Positions 1-8,150 of a DNA stretch of 64,000 nt are shown piece after piece. Position 1 is the first letter of the stretch. Each line of letters starts with the position of its first letter. The notes under the pieces are model-generated. The model was not told where the DNA came from and did no database searches. It worked only from the letters and a program-made list of their open reading frames with translations. This stretch comes from Polyangiaceae bacterium (lineage in GTDB: Bacteria > Myxococcota_A > Polyangia > Polyangiales > Polyangiaceae): positions 124,001 through 188,000 of the forward strand of contig JADJYE010000035.1 of NCBI GenBank assembly GCA_016719945.1. Reading direction: 5' to 3'. A program made the position numbers and the translations under genes.

Positions 1-691
1 CTTCGAGGTCGGGCGCCGGGATGAGCACGGCGTGGTCGACGAGCACCTCGTAGTCGCCGAGCTCGATGTACATCCAATACGGCGAGCGCGATCCCTTGGC
101 CTCGGCCTTGAGCTCGCACCACCCTGAGTCATCCGGTAGGTCCGCCGCCTGGAGCTTCTTCACGAAGCCGAAAGAGATCCCGTCGACCACCCAGGCGTCG
201 GCGAGATCGCAGGGCTTGTCCTCGTCTTCGGGGAGCGGCTCGGCAGGCTTGAGCCAGATCGACGCGCGGTTGGGCGCTTCGCCCGCCGCGGAGGTGCCGC
301 GCCCGAGCAGGGTCGTCTTCTTGGGCAGGCGCGCGCACCTCAGGCCGCTCTTGCACGTGCCACCCGTCTCGCTGAACAGCTCCTGGTCGGCGAAGCTCGG
401 CTTGAACGCCATCCAGCCGAACTGGCCCGAGCCGGTGGAGAACGAGAGCTCGAAGTCACCATCGGCGAGCAGGTTGTCGACGGGGCTGCCGAAGGGGTTG
501 CGCACGTAGACCTCGCGGACGCGCGGCCCGGAGGGCGGCGCGCCGCCCTCTCCCGCGTCGGGCGGCTCGACCACGTTGGTCGGCTCGCTCGGGACGGGGT
601 TCACCCCCTCGTCGGCGCAGCCGGCGTTGAGCATGGCCGCAGCCAGCAGCCATCCAGCGGCGACCCGAGCCTCTGTTCGCGTGTGCTTCAC
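1..691 (-). CDS. Exported lipoprotein of unknown function, 3' end outside window
   Basis: The frame stays open from a GTG at 691 to the window edge, giving at least 230 residues. It begins with a lipoprotein signal: a basic n-region, a hydrophobic stretch and a lipobox ending NAGC at about residue 25. A Pro/Glu/Gly-rich linker follows, then a domain containing NLLADGDFE and SGLRCARL. The lipoprotein at 2766-3656 has the matching phrases NLLWDGDFE and SGVKCARL, so the two are paralogues. The GTG overlaps the stop of the upstream protease-like gene by four bases (GTGA), which implies translational coupling. The domain resembles jelly-roll carbohydrate-binding modules in layout only. No function can be assigned. 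The GTG start is supported by the signal peptide and the overlap. Confidence 0.8.
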   Translation of the reverse strand, partial: MKHTRTEARVAAGWLLAAAMLNAGCADEGVNPVPSEPTNVVEPPDAGEGGAPPSGPRVREVYVRNPFGSPVDNLLADGDFELSFSTGSGQFGWMAFKPSFADQELFSETGGTCKSGLRCARLPKKTTLLGRGTSAAGEAPNRASIWLKPAEPLPEDEDKPCDLADAWVVDGISFGFVKKLQAADLPDDSGWCELKAEAKGSRSPYWMYIELGDYEVLVDHAVLIPAPDLE

Positions 692-2769
692 GGCTTGAGC
701 TCCTGCCGCACCCACGCGAGGGCGGCCTCGTGGATCGTGTCGATCCCGTTGACGAGGTCGGACTGCCTCTGTTGCACGATGAAGTCGGGGACCACGCCGC
801 GGCCGATCAGGGACTCGCCCGAGACGGTGAGCGTGTCGCCTGACGCGAGCTGGAAGCTCAAGCCGCCCCAGTAGCTGAAATTGACGAAGGTCGAGAACGC
901 GCCGGCGGTCGGGCCAGGGCCGAAGAGCTTCGTCTTGGGAGCGCCCTTCATGCCCTGCGGGAGATAGTCGGACGCCGAGCCGTCACGGTGGATGATGAGC
1001 GCGACCGGCAGCTGTGGATCGTGGTCGGGCGCGCCGATCGTGTACGGCTGCGGGTCGAGCCCCTCGAGGTAATTGGCGAGGCTCAGGCTCTCGCCGACCG
1101 TCTCCGGCCCGTTGAAGCCCGCGGAGAGGATGCCTGGAGGGAGGAACGCGTACACCTGCTGTGGCCGGACGAGCTGCGTCAGATACTCGGGAGCGTCGAT
1201 GGTCCCGCCGTTTCCGGCGCGGTGATCGAGGATCACGCCCCTCGCGCTGGCCTTCCAGTCGGCGACCGCGTCGCGGATCTGACCATTGACGTAGCCGTTG
1301 GGATCGCCGCCGCCATAGAGGGTGTCCCACACCATTCCGTGGATCTCCTCCTCGTCCGTGGTGCCTTCGATGCGGCCGCGGAAGAGGGTGTAGCGGGTCT
1401 GGTGGTTGTCGGGTGGGGAGGTCGGGCCGAGGTGATAGACCGGGCGGTTGTCGCAGTAGACGTCTGCGCCCCCGCCGTTCGCGCTCAGCTCCTTCACCTC
1501 GATCGTCTCGACGACGTCGGAGCAGGTGTCGGTGGCGGTGTCGCAGCGAATGACGCTGAAGCTCTTCGCGTACTGGAGGATGAGCCCGTAGCCGCCGAGG
1601 CCCTCGGCGAAGTCGGCGAACGAGGTGTCGTCGCACGCGACGTGGTAGCCCCAGTTCACGCCGATGAGGTTCCTCGCCCACGCGATCGGGTGCAGGCCGT
1701 CGACCGCCACCAGCCGGTCGCCGCGCCGCAGGCCCGCGTTGTCGGCGCCGCCGGTGTGGGAGACCAAGATGTCGGCGTAGAGAGGATCTTTCGGCAGGAC
1801 GTGTTGCGAGAGGTCGGCGTCGCCCTCGATGAAGCACACGTTCAGCCGCCCGCGCGGCTGCACCTGGTTGATGGGTCCTCGCGCGGAGGTGTGCCAGTCG
1901 TGGAGCTGGCGGACGGCCAAGGCCCAGCCGCTCCAGAACTGCCAGGCGGTCTTCGCGCTGCGCATCGCCTCGACCGTCTCGAGGGCCACCGGCATGTCGA
2001 CCAGCCGCGTCTTTCGGCCGCCAAAGAACAGCTTGATCTTGTGGCCCAGCGCGTCGACGACCTCGTCCCTCAGCTCGTCGGACGGCAGCGGCGGCACGTT
2101 GGGGTCGCCGAGCCGGCACCGCCCGCTGATGCAGACAGCGTCCTCGCCGCAGATCTTGTCAGCGTAGCCCTCACACTCGGGCAGCTCGCGGAACGCGCCG
2201 CTCGCGAAGACCTCGAGGGCGTCGACGTCGACGCCCTCGGTGCTCGCGAAATTGGTGAAGCGCAGGTAGACGATCGGCCCCTCGCCGGTGTCGACCGGGA
2301 CCGCGTTCGACGCCAGCTCGATCCAGCCGTCGCTGGTCGCGCGCCCGGTCGGCGCCAGGCGCGCCGCCACGTCGACGAGCTCCGACTCCTCCGGATAATC
2401 GACGACCAGGCGCGCGTTGGCCGACCCATGACGGATCCAGAACGAGGCGCTGTACGCACCCTGGCCTTCGGGGACGTCGACGACGAACTGCTCCGCGCAG
2501 TCCTGGAGCGTCTCGACGCGGAGGAACCCGTCTCCTTCGAGGGCGAGCGCAGGGTCGACGACCCGCTCGAAGCCCTCGACCTGGCACGCGAGCGCGTCCT
2601 CTTCGTCGACGAAGCGGACCGGCTCATCGAACGGCTCGAGGAACACGGCCTCCTCGGCGGGCTCGAAGAGGCCTCGCTCGTCGAAGGTCCCCGCGTGCGC
2701 GACCTGCCCCACGAAGCTGGCCGCCGCGAGCGCGGCGGCGGCCACCGCCGTCTGCTGCGCGCGGCTCAT
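688..2769 (-). CDS. Exported S41-type peptidase-fold protein, copy 2
   Basis: 693 residues with a cleavable Sec signal (AHAG near residue 27). The N-terminal ~200 residues look like a beta-sandwich. A short Cys motif follows (CGEDAVCISGRC), then a DWHT segment near 290 and a PDZ-like stretch (GLRRGDRLVAVDG). The S41 core includes ARGVILDHRAGNGG and GSASD at about 597-600, and ends with GRGVVPDF. These are hallmarks of the C-terminal-processing/tricorn protease family. The lysine expected about 25 residues after the serine in CtpA-type enzymes is not seen, so activity may be tricorn-like or lost. It is a paralogue of 3653-5692 and lies between two lipoprotein genes with 4-base overlaps (ATGA upstream, GTGA downstream). 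The substrate is unknown. Confidence 0.82.
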   Translation of the reverse strand: MSRAQQTAVAAAALAAASFVGQVAHAGTFDERGLFEPAEEAVFLEPFDEPVRFVDEEDALACQVEGFERVVDPALALEGDGFLRVETLQDCAEQFVVDVPEGQGAYSASFWIRHGSANARLVVDYPEESELVDVAARLAPTGRATSDGWIELASNAVPVDTGEGPIVYLRFTNFASTEGVDVDALEVFASGAFRELPECEGYADKICGEDAVCISGRCRLGDPNVPPLPSDELRDEVVDALGHKIKLFFGGRKTRLVDMPVALETVEAMRSAKTAWQFWSGWALAVRQLHDWHTSARGPINQVQPRGRLNVCFIEGDADLSQHVLPKDPLYADILVSHTGGADNAGLRRGDRLVAVDGLHPIAWARNLIGVNWGYHVACDDTSFADFAEGLGGYGLILQYAKSFSVIRCDTATDTCSDVVETIEVKELSANGGGADVYCDNRPVYHLGPTSPPDNHQTRYTLFRGRIEGTTDEEEIHGMVWDTLYGGGDPNGYVNGQIRDAVADWKASARGVILDHRAGNGGTIDAPEYLTQLVRPQQVYAFLPPGILSAGFNGPETVGESLSLANYLEGLDPQPYTIGAPDHDPQLPVALIIHRDGSASDYLPQGMKGAPKTKLFGPGPTAGAFSTFVNFSYWGGLSFQLASGDTLTVSGESLIGRGVVPDFIVQQRQSDLVNGIDTIHEAALAWVRQELKP

Positions 2770-3656
2770 CGGGCACCTCGCCGCGCGACGTCGCGCTCGT
2801 AGGCTTCACGGGCGGCGGCGCCCGGGCGCGCGACCGGGCGGCGGTTCGTCGCGATGGCGCCGCGCGCGCGGTCGAGGCGCGCCTGCTGCTTGGCCGTGAG
2901 CGCCTCGGGCACCAGCGGGGTGGCCGGCGGGAGGCTCGAAGGCTCTTCCACAGCCAGCAGGACCACGTCGTCGAGGAGCATCGGCACGTTGGCGTCGTTG
3001 ACGACGACCAGGTACGGCTTGTTCTTGCGCGCGGCCATCGCGCCCGCGAGCTGGCACCAACCGCTGTCGTCCGGCTCTTCGCTGGTCGGCGCGAGCTCGA
3101 CGTCATCGTCGCGGTCCTCGAACAGCCCACCATCGACGACGTAGGCCTGCGCGTCGCTGCAGCTCGGGGCGACGCCGTTGTCCTCGCCCTCGAAGCGGAC
3201 CCACATGGACGCCGACAGGCCGAGCGTCGCCGAGCCGACGCCGACCCCGATGACGTCGGAGTTCTTCTTCAGCCGCGCGCACTTCACCCCGCTCTTGCAG
3301 GCCGGGCCGATCACGATGTCGGAGAGGGTCGGGTTGGCCGGGGGCTCGAACCAGCCGTATTGATCGGCGAAGGGCGACGACCATTCGAAGTCGCCGTCCC
3401 ACAGCAGGTTCTTCGCCGCCGCCACGTTGCCGAGCGGACTGCGCTCGATGACGGTCCGACGCTCGAGCGGGTACTTCGGCGAGCGGGGCAGGTCCTCCGG
3501 GTGAATCCCGGTACCAGGTGCGCCCCCCTCGACTGGAACCGGCGTCGGCGACGACTCGTCGAAGCAGCCCGCGAGCGCGAGGGTCGCAGCGACGAGCCCC
3601 GCGAGGGTCGCGGCGGGCCGGCTCACCGGGGTGGCCGGCTTGTGTACGAGGGTCAT
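2766..3656 (-). CDS. Exported lipoprotein, paralogue of the one at 1-691
   Basis: 296 residues. The ATG at 3656 overlaps the stop of the upstream S41-like gene (ATGA). The frame is open much further upstream, but that extension is antisense-like Arg-rich shadow sequence and was rejected. The signal peptide ends in a lipobox (LALAGC), so it should be lipid-anchored. The mature part has NLLWDGDFE, SGVKCARL and a DDSGWCQLAG segment matching DDSGWCEL in the first lipoprotein, which indicates duplication. The C-terminus is basic and carries an AKQQARLDRAR helix. No catalytic motif is seen. Its position in an alternating lipoprotein/protease operon suggests it works with the adjacent S41-like protein, perhaps as a surface partner or substrate-binding subunit; that is inference. 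Confidence 0.8.
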   Translation of the reverse strand: MTLVHKPATPVSRPAATLAGLVAATLALAGCFDESSPTPVPVEGGAPGTGIHPEDLPRSPKYPLERRTVIERSPLGNVAAAKNLLWDGDFEWSSPFADQYGWFEPPANPTLSDIVIGPACKSGVKCARLKKNSDVIGVGVGSATLGLSASMWVRFEGEDNGVAPSCSDAQAYVVDGGLFEDRDDDVELAPTSEEPDDSGWCQLAGAMAARKNKPYLVVVNDANVPMLLDDVVLLAVEEPSSLPPATPLVPEALTAKQQARLDRARGAIATNRRPVARPGAAAREAYERDVARRGAR

Positions 3657-5692
3657 TGAGCGAGCTCCTCTCGGATCCACGCGAGGGCGGCCTCGAAGAC
3701 GGTGTCCTTGGCGGCGATCAAGTCCGACTGCAGCGGCACGACCACGAAGTCGGGCTCGACGCCTCGCCCGTTCCGGCTCAGCCCGGTGACGTCGAGCGTG
3801 TCGCCCACCGCGATGACGTACGAGACCCCGAGCCAATAGCCGAACATGTAGCGCGTCGAGAAGCCGCCGTTCGTCTGGTATGGCGCGAAGATCTTCACGT
3901 TGTCCGCGCCGCCCTTGAGACCGAGCGGCAGCCAGTCGCTGGCCGAGACGTCGCGCGTCAGGAGCAGCGCGACGGGCATGGTCGTCGTCGGCGCCGTGGT
4001 GCCCGCGTAGTCGACGTAGCTGTCGTTGGCGCTCGCGAACAGCTCGAGCCCTTCGGACGTTGAGAGCGACTCGGCCTCGCCGTGTTGGCGATCGAAGTAG
4101 AGGCTGATGGGGCGCTTGGGGACGGTGAAGTCCCAGATCGGCTTCGGCCCGAGGATGGTCCCCCCGTTGCCCGTGCGGTGATCGAAGATCACGCCCCGGG
4201 CGTCGGCCTTGAACTGGGTGATGGCCGACTTCAGGCCGGCGGCGGCGAAGTCGCTCCCGGTCGTCGAGTAGAGCGAGTCCCATTCGGCGGCGTACACCCG
4301 CTCCACGTCGTCGGACTCGTTGGCGAGCCCGAAATAGACCGTGTCACCCCCCGCGGGCTGGTGGCTCGCCGGGGAGGTCGCGAGGTGACGCAGCGGGCGG
4401 TTGTCGCACTGGATCTCTTCGTAAGGCTCTCCGTCGACGAACGAGGGGACCGCGGAGAGGTCGATCGTCTCGAGCTCGTCGCAGGTCTGCGTGAGCGTGT
4501 CGCAGCGCACGACCGTGATGGTGTGCGCGTAGCGCGCGACGAGGCTGCGCAGCTGCTCGGCGGTCTCGGCGAACGTCGACCGGTTCGAGGTCGGGCTCAT
4601 GCCCCAGTGGTGCTCGGTCTGCGCGCGGGCCCACGCGGTCGGGTGCTGTCCGTCGACGGCCACGAGGCGGTCACCGCGTCCCAGCCCGAGGTTCCGATGC
4701 GGCCCTGTGTGCGACACGAGGACGTCGAGGTACATCGGGTCCGCCGGCGCCTCGTCATGCGACAGGTCGGCGTCCCCCTCGATGAAGCAGACCGCCACCG
4801 GCTTCTCGCTGCGAAGCACGAAGTCCGCCAGGCTGCTCGTCGTCGTGTGCCCGTCGTGCAGCCTGCGGATCGCGAGGGTGAAGGCGTTCCAATACGCCCA
4901 GGGCGACTCGGCGGTGCGCATCCGATCGAGCGCGAGGCGGCTGTTCGGAAGGTCGAGCTCCCGGTTCAGCAGCGGCCCGAAGAGCAGCTCGAGCCGCGCC
5001 GCGAGGTAGGCCGCGACTTCGTCCCTCTCGGCGGGGAGATCGGGGACACTGCCGCCCAGGTATCTGCACTGCGAGAACCGGCAGACCTGATCCTCGCCGC
5101 ACACGGGATCGCCCGCGCCCTCACACGCCGCGCCGGACAGCTCCTCGAGCGAGAGGTCTGCGACCGGCACGATCTCGATCGCGTCGGCGGCCGCGCCGGA
5201 TGGCGAGAAGAAGCCGACCGCCACCTCGGCGCCCCGCGTGCGGTCGATCCGAACGTGATCGTTCGACAGCTCCACCCAGCCGTCGCTCGTCATGCGGCCC
5301 GTCGGGTACAGAACGGCGATCTCATCGACGCCCGAGTGAGGGTTGTCCGCGTACCGAATCTCTACGTCGGCGATCGTCTCGCCGCCGCGGATCCAGGTGC
5401 TGACGCGATAACGGACCGCGCGGGCGGGCAGTGAGACGCCGATGTCGACTCCCTGGTACGCCCCGAGCTCGAGCACGCGCGCGCCGCTCAGGGCGCCCGC
5501 GTCCTCGACGGTGATCGACGTCAACGACCCCTCGGGGACGATATCTTCTTCGAAGTCCTCGAACGCGCTCGCCGCCGGGTCGACCACGAGGCTGCCCTCT
5601 GGATCGAAGCTCGCCGCGCTCGCCCCGCGAGGGAGCGCGAGGATGGCGGCGCACAGGGCGGAGGCGGACCAAGCCTGGGCCGTTGCTCGCAT
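3653..5692 (-). CDS. Exported S41-type peptidase-fold protein, copy 1
   Basis: 679 residues with a Sec signal ending near GASA. The layout matches the copy at 688-2769: an N-terminal beta-rich region, a Cys motif (CGEDQVCRFSQC), a LHDGHTT segment, a PDZ-like GLGRGDRLVAVDG, ARGVIFDHRTGNGG, SASD at about 583-586 and GRGVEPDF near the end. The D-x-H motif and the S-D pair recall S41B/tricorn-like members more than CtpA, because the expected lysine position is Gly or Asn. It is the first gene of the four-gene operon. The TetR gene lies 71 bases upstream on the same strand, so regulation by it is possible but unproven. The substrate is not predictable. Confidence 0.82.
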   Translation of the reverse strand: MRATAQAWSASALCAAILALPRGASAASFDPEGSLVVDPAASAFEDFEEDIVPEGSLTSITVEDAGALSGARVLELGAYQGVDIGVSLPARAVRYRVSTWIRGGETIADVEIRYADNPHSGVDEIAVLYPTGRMTSDGWVELSNDHVRIDRTRGAEVAVGFFSPSGAAADAIEIVPVADLSLEELSGAACEGAGDPVCGEDQVCRFSQCRYLGGSVPDLPAERDEVAAYLAARLELLFGPLLNRELDLPNSRLALDRMRTAESPWAYWNAFTLAIRRLHDGHTTTSSLADFVLRSEKPVAVCFIEGDADLSHDEAPADPMYLDVLVSHTGPHRNLGLGRGDRLVAVDGQHPTAWARAQTEHHWGMSPTSNRSTFAETAEQLRSLVARYAHTITVVRCDTLTQTCDELETIDLSAVPSFVDGEPYEEIQCDNRPLRHLATSPASHQPAGGDTVYFGLANESDDVERVYAAEWDSLYSTTGSDFAAAGLKSAITQFKADARGVIFDHRTGNGGTILGPKPIWDFTVPKRPISLYFDRQHGEAESLSTSEGLELFASANDSYVDYAGTTAPTTTMPVALLLTRDVSASDWLPLGLKGGADNVKIFAPYQTNGGFSTRYMFGYWLGVSYVIAVGDTLDVTGLSRNGRGVEPDFVVVPLQSDLIAAKDTVFEAALAWIREELAQ

Positions 5693-5763
5693 CGGGGAGT
5701 TCTTAGCCGCCGCGCGGCGCCGCGCAAAGGTCAGATCGCCCGAGCGCGAGGTTCTCGCCCGCG

Positions 5764-6420
5764 CTACTCGCTGTCCTTCGTGAGCTCGCGCCGGCAGGCG
5801 TTCAGGATCTCTCGCGCCACGGCCCGGTCCTCCACGGATCGGGCGAGCGTCATTGCTCCGACGCAGGTCGCGAGGAAGGCGATGGAGCGTTGCCGCGCCC
5901 CGGCAGCGTCGCCCCCGACGCGTTGCTCCAATTCGGCCAGCACGCGCGCGAGCTGCTTCTCGGTCGCGGACCGCAGCTCCGGCTCGGCGCGCGCCACGTC
6001 GCCGCCCAGGGCGGGGAGGGGACAGCCTCCCCCCGTGTTGTCGAGGTGCGCCTCCGTCAGGTAGCGCTTCGCTGCCCGCTCGCGCCAGCTCCGCGGCTCT
6101 CGGGGCATGTCGGCGCCGAAGAGGTTGGCGATCGAGCCCTCGAACGCGACGGCCAGCGCCTCGGCGGCGAGGTCGACCTTGTCCTCGAAATGGGCGTAGA
6201 ACCCGCCCCGCGTGAGCCCGGCTGCGGCCATCACCTCGTCGACGGTGGCGCCCGCGAAGCCGCGCTCTCGGAACAGCCGAGACGCGCTCTCCACGATGAG
6301 CGCGTGGCTCTTCGCCTTCTGCGCCGCCTGCTGGGGGCGCGCGCCGCCTCGACCCCGCCCGACGGGCCGTGCGGCGGGCCCGCGCTTTCGAACGCTCTCC
6401 ATCGATGTGGAGGCTAGCAC
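5764..6420 (-). CDS. TetR/AcrR family transcriptional regulator
   Basis: 218 residues from a GTG at 6420; an in-frame ATG at 6402 would give 212. A basic N-terminal tail (about 30 residues) precedes a typical TetR helix-turn-helix: SASRLFRERGFAGATVDEV, then AAGLTRGGFYAHF and DKVDLAAEAL. The C-terminal part, with GGCPLPALGGDVAR, matches the ligand-binding domain of the AcrR-like group that often controls oxidoreductase or efflux genes. It should act as a dimeric repressor released by a small molecule. It is transcribed toward the protease/lipoprotein operon and may be autoregulated. No operator was identified. Confidence 0.9.
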   Translation of the reverse strand: MLASTSMESVRKRGPAARPVGRGRGGARPQQAAQKAKSHALIVESASRLFRERGFAGATVDEVMAAAGLTRGGFYAHFEDKVDLAAEALAVAFEGSIANLFGADMPREPRSWRERAAKRYLTEAHLDNTGGGCPLPALGGDVARAEPELRSATEKQLARVLAELEQRVGGDAAGARQRSIAFLATCVGAMTLARSVEDRAVAREILNACRRELTKDSE

Positions 6421-6425
6421 GAGGC

Positions 6426-7325
6426 CTAGGAGGGGGGACGGGCCAGCGGCTCGAGCACCGCCCTCACGAACTCCGGCGGCGGGCTCACGAACAGCGTCCC
6501 GTCCTCCACCTCCCAGCCGATCGGCACGATGACCCCGTCCTTCACCCAGAAGACCTTGTCCGTGATGGACCCGGGCCCGCGCTTGTAGGCCTCGATGGCG
6601 AGGCTGACGAGCGCGTTGACGGCCACGATGACCCGGTCGTCCTCGATCAGGTGGTAGAAGAACACGTGACGGCTCGGGACAATGAACAGGGCGCCGTACG
6701 GGTGGCCGTCAGGCACCACCTCCCGCTCGAGCCGCAGGGCGCGAGACGCGGTGTAGTAAGACGAACCCTCGACCACGACGATCGGGACGTCGTCGGGCCC
6801 CTGGATGGTGCGCGCGACGCCGAGCTCTTCGAGCGCGAGGTTGTCGAGCGCGCGCGAGAGGATGTCGTCGTCGGGTCGCTCCCAAACGCAGGCCTCCTCG
6901 CGCGTGACGCTGCGCATCGCGCTGGTCAGATCGAACACGACGCCTGCCTCGAGCCCCGCGGCGAGGGACTTGGACAGCTGCCCGGGAGCACACGCCTCGT
7001 ACAGCCGCACGCGGAGCATCGGCGCGACGCGCTCGAAATCGTGGACGAAGCCGCGCAGCTCCAGCTCCTCGCGCGAGCTGCCCATGACGAGCTCGAAGTG
7101 CTTGGCGACCGCGCCCGGCCAATCGGCTGCGGGCACGCCGGCGCAGACCTGCGCGAGGTTCGAGAGGCCCAAGCTCTGGGTGCCGTCGTCCAGGTCGACC
7201 TCGACGATCCCCTCGCCGATGCGATAGGGCGCGCCGAGGCCTTGCACCTCGGCCTCGACGAGCGTGAGGAGCATCTTGACCTCGGCCTCCGTGAGGAACG
7301 GCGCCCACGGCGCGCCCCCCTTCAC
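6426..7325 (-). CDS. Conserved hypothetical protein, possibly DUF1444/YtpQ-like
   Basis: 299 residues starting with GTG at 7325, which overlaps the exonuclease III stop by four bases (GTGA); the two are therefore probably co-translated. There is no signal peptide or membrane helix, so it is cytoplasmic. The sequence alternates beta-rich and helical parts, with phrases such as YGALFIVPSRHVFFYHLI and VIVAVNALVSLAIEAYK. The pattern faintly recalls DUF1444 proteins, but I cannot confirm this. No catalytic motif is evident. Linkage to a DNA-repair nuclease is the only functional hint. Confidence 0.7.
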   Translation of the reverse strand: MKGGAPWAPFLTEAEVKMLLTLVEAEVQGLGAPYRIGEGIVEVDLDDGTQSLGLSNLAQVCAGVPAADWPGAVAKHFELVMGSSREELELRGFVHDFERVAPMLRVRLYEACAPGQLSKSLAAGLEAGVVFDLTSAMRSVTREEACVWERPDDDILSRALDNLALEELGVARTIQGPDDVPIVVVEGSSYYTASRALRLEREVVPDGHPYGALFIVPSRHVFFYHLIEDDRVIVAVNALVSLAIEAYKRGPGSITDKVFWVKDGVIVPIGWEVEDGTLFVSPPPEFVRAVLEPLARPPS

Positions 7326-8113
7326 GTGTCCTCGAGATCGATGATGACGGGCGCGTGATCGCTCGGCGTCCGCCCCTCGCGCTTCTTGCGAAAGTCTCGG
7401 TCGATGCTGGCGTCGCGCACCCGCGAGCGCACGCGCTCGGTGCCGTAGACCAGGTCGATCCGCAGGCCCTGCCTCTTATGGAAGGCCCCGGCGCGGTAGT
7501 CCCACCAGCTGAAGGCTTGCAGATCGGGGTGCTTGTCGCGGAAGAGATCGACGAACCCGAGGTCCTTGAGCCGCGACAAGCCCTCGCGCTCGGCCGCGGT
7601 GTGGAAGATGTCGCCTGCGTGTCCGGCCGGGTCCCAGCTGTCGATGTCCTCCGGCACGACGTTGAAGTCTCCCGCGACGATCGCGGCGTCGCCCCGCTCG
7701 ACGCGCCGCTCGACGTAGTCGTCGAGCCCGCGCAGCCACGCGACCTTCGCTTGGTAGTCGGGGTGCTCGAGCGTCTTTCCGTTGGGCACGTACGCGCTCG
7801 TCACCGAGAGCCCTGCCGCGCGGACCGTGATGAGGCGAGCCCCCATCGATTCGTGGCCGGGCAGGCCCGTCGCTACGATCTTCGGCTCGGGGTCGACGTC
7901 TCTCCTAACCAGCACACCGACGCCGTTCCACTGGGCTTGCCCGTGCGTGAGGGCTCGAAAGCCAGCTTGTTCGAAGGCGAGGTGAGGGAAGGCGTCGTCG
8001 GTGAGCTTCAGCTCCTGGAGGCAGACGATGTCGGGCGCGCGAGCCGCGAGGAAGTCGAGCACGAAGTCGAGGCGGGCCGTCAGCGAGTTGACGTTCCAGG
8101 TCACGAGGCGCAT
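7322..8113 (-). CDS. xth: Exodeoxyribonuclease III (AP endonuclease)
   Basis: 263 residues, the usual length of the ExoIII branch of the EEP nuclease superfamily. The family motifs occur in order: WNVNS (6-10), QELK with catalytic Glu34, YVPNG, AGDFNVV, WWDYR, LRIDLVYG and PSDHAP with the Asp252-His253 pair. The enzyme cleaves the phosphodiester bond 5' to abasic sites during base excision repair, degrades duplex DNA 3' to 5' and removes 3' blocking groups, using Mg2+. The start ATG at 8113 places the first strand exactly at the family's N-terminus. The downstream hypothetical gene overlaps by four bases. Confidence 0.95.
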   Translation of the reverse strand: MRLVTWNVNSLTARLDFVLDFLAARAPDIVCLQELKLTDDAFPHLAFEQAGFRALTHGQAQWNGVGVLVRRDVDPEPKIVATGLPGHESMGARLITVRAAGLSVTSAYVPNGKTLEHPDYQAKVAWLRGLDDYVERRVERGDAAIVAGDFNVVPEDIDSWDPAGHAGDIFHTAAEREGLSRLKDLGFVDLFRDKHPDLQAFSWWDYRAGAFHKRQGLRIDLVYGTERVRSRVRDASIDRDFRKKREGRTPSDHAPVIIDLEDT

Positions 8114-8150
8114 TCCGCGGGAGGATATGTCAAACGGGGCGACACTGCCC

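Noticed and set aside
988..2802. Plus-strand open frame of 604 codons
   Set aside because: Antisense to the S41-like gene; no motif and Arg/Val-heavy composition.
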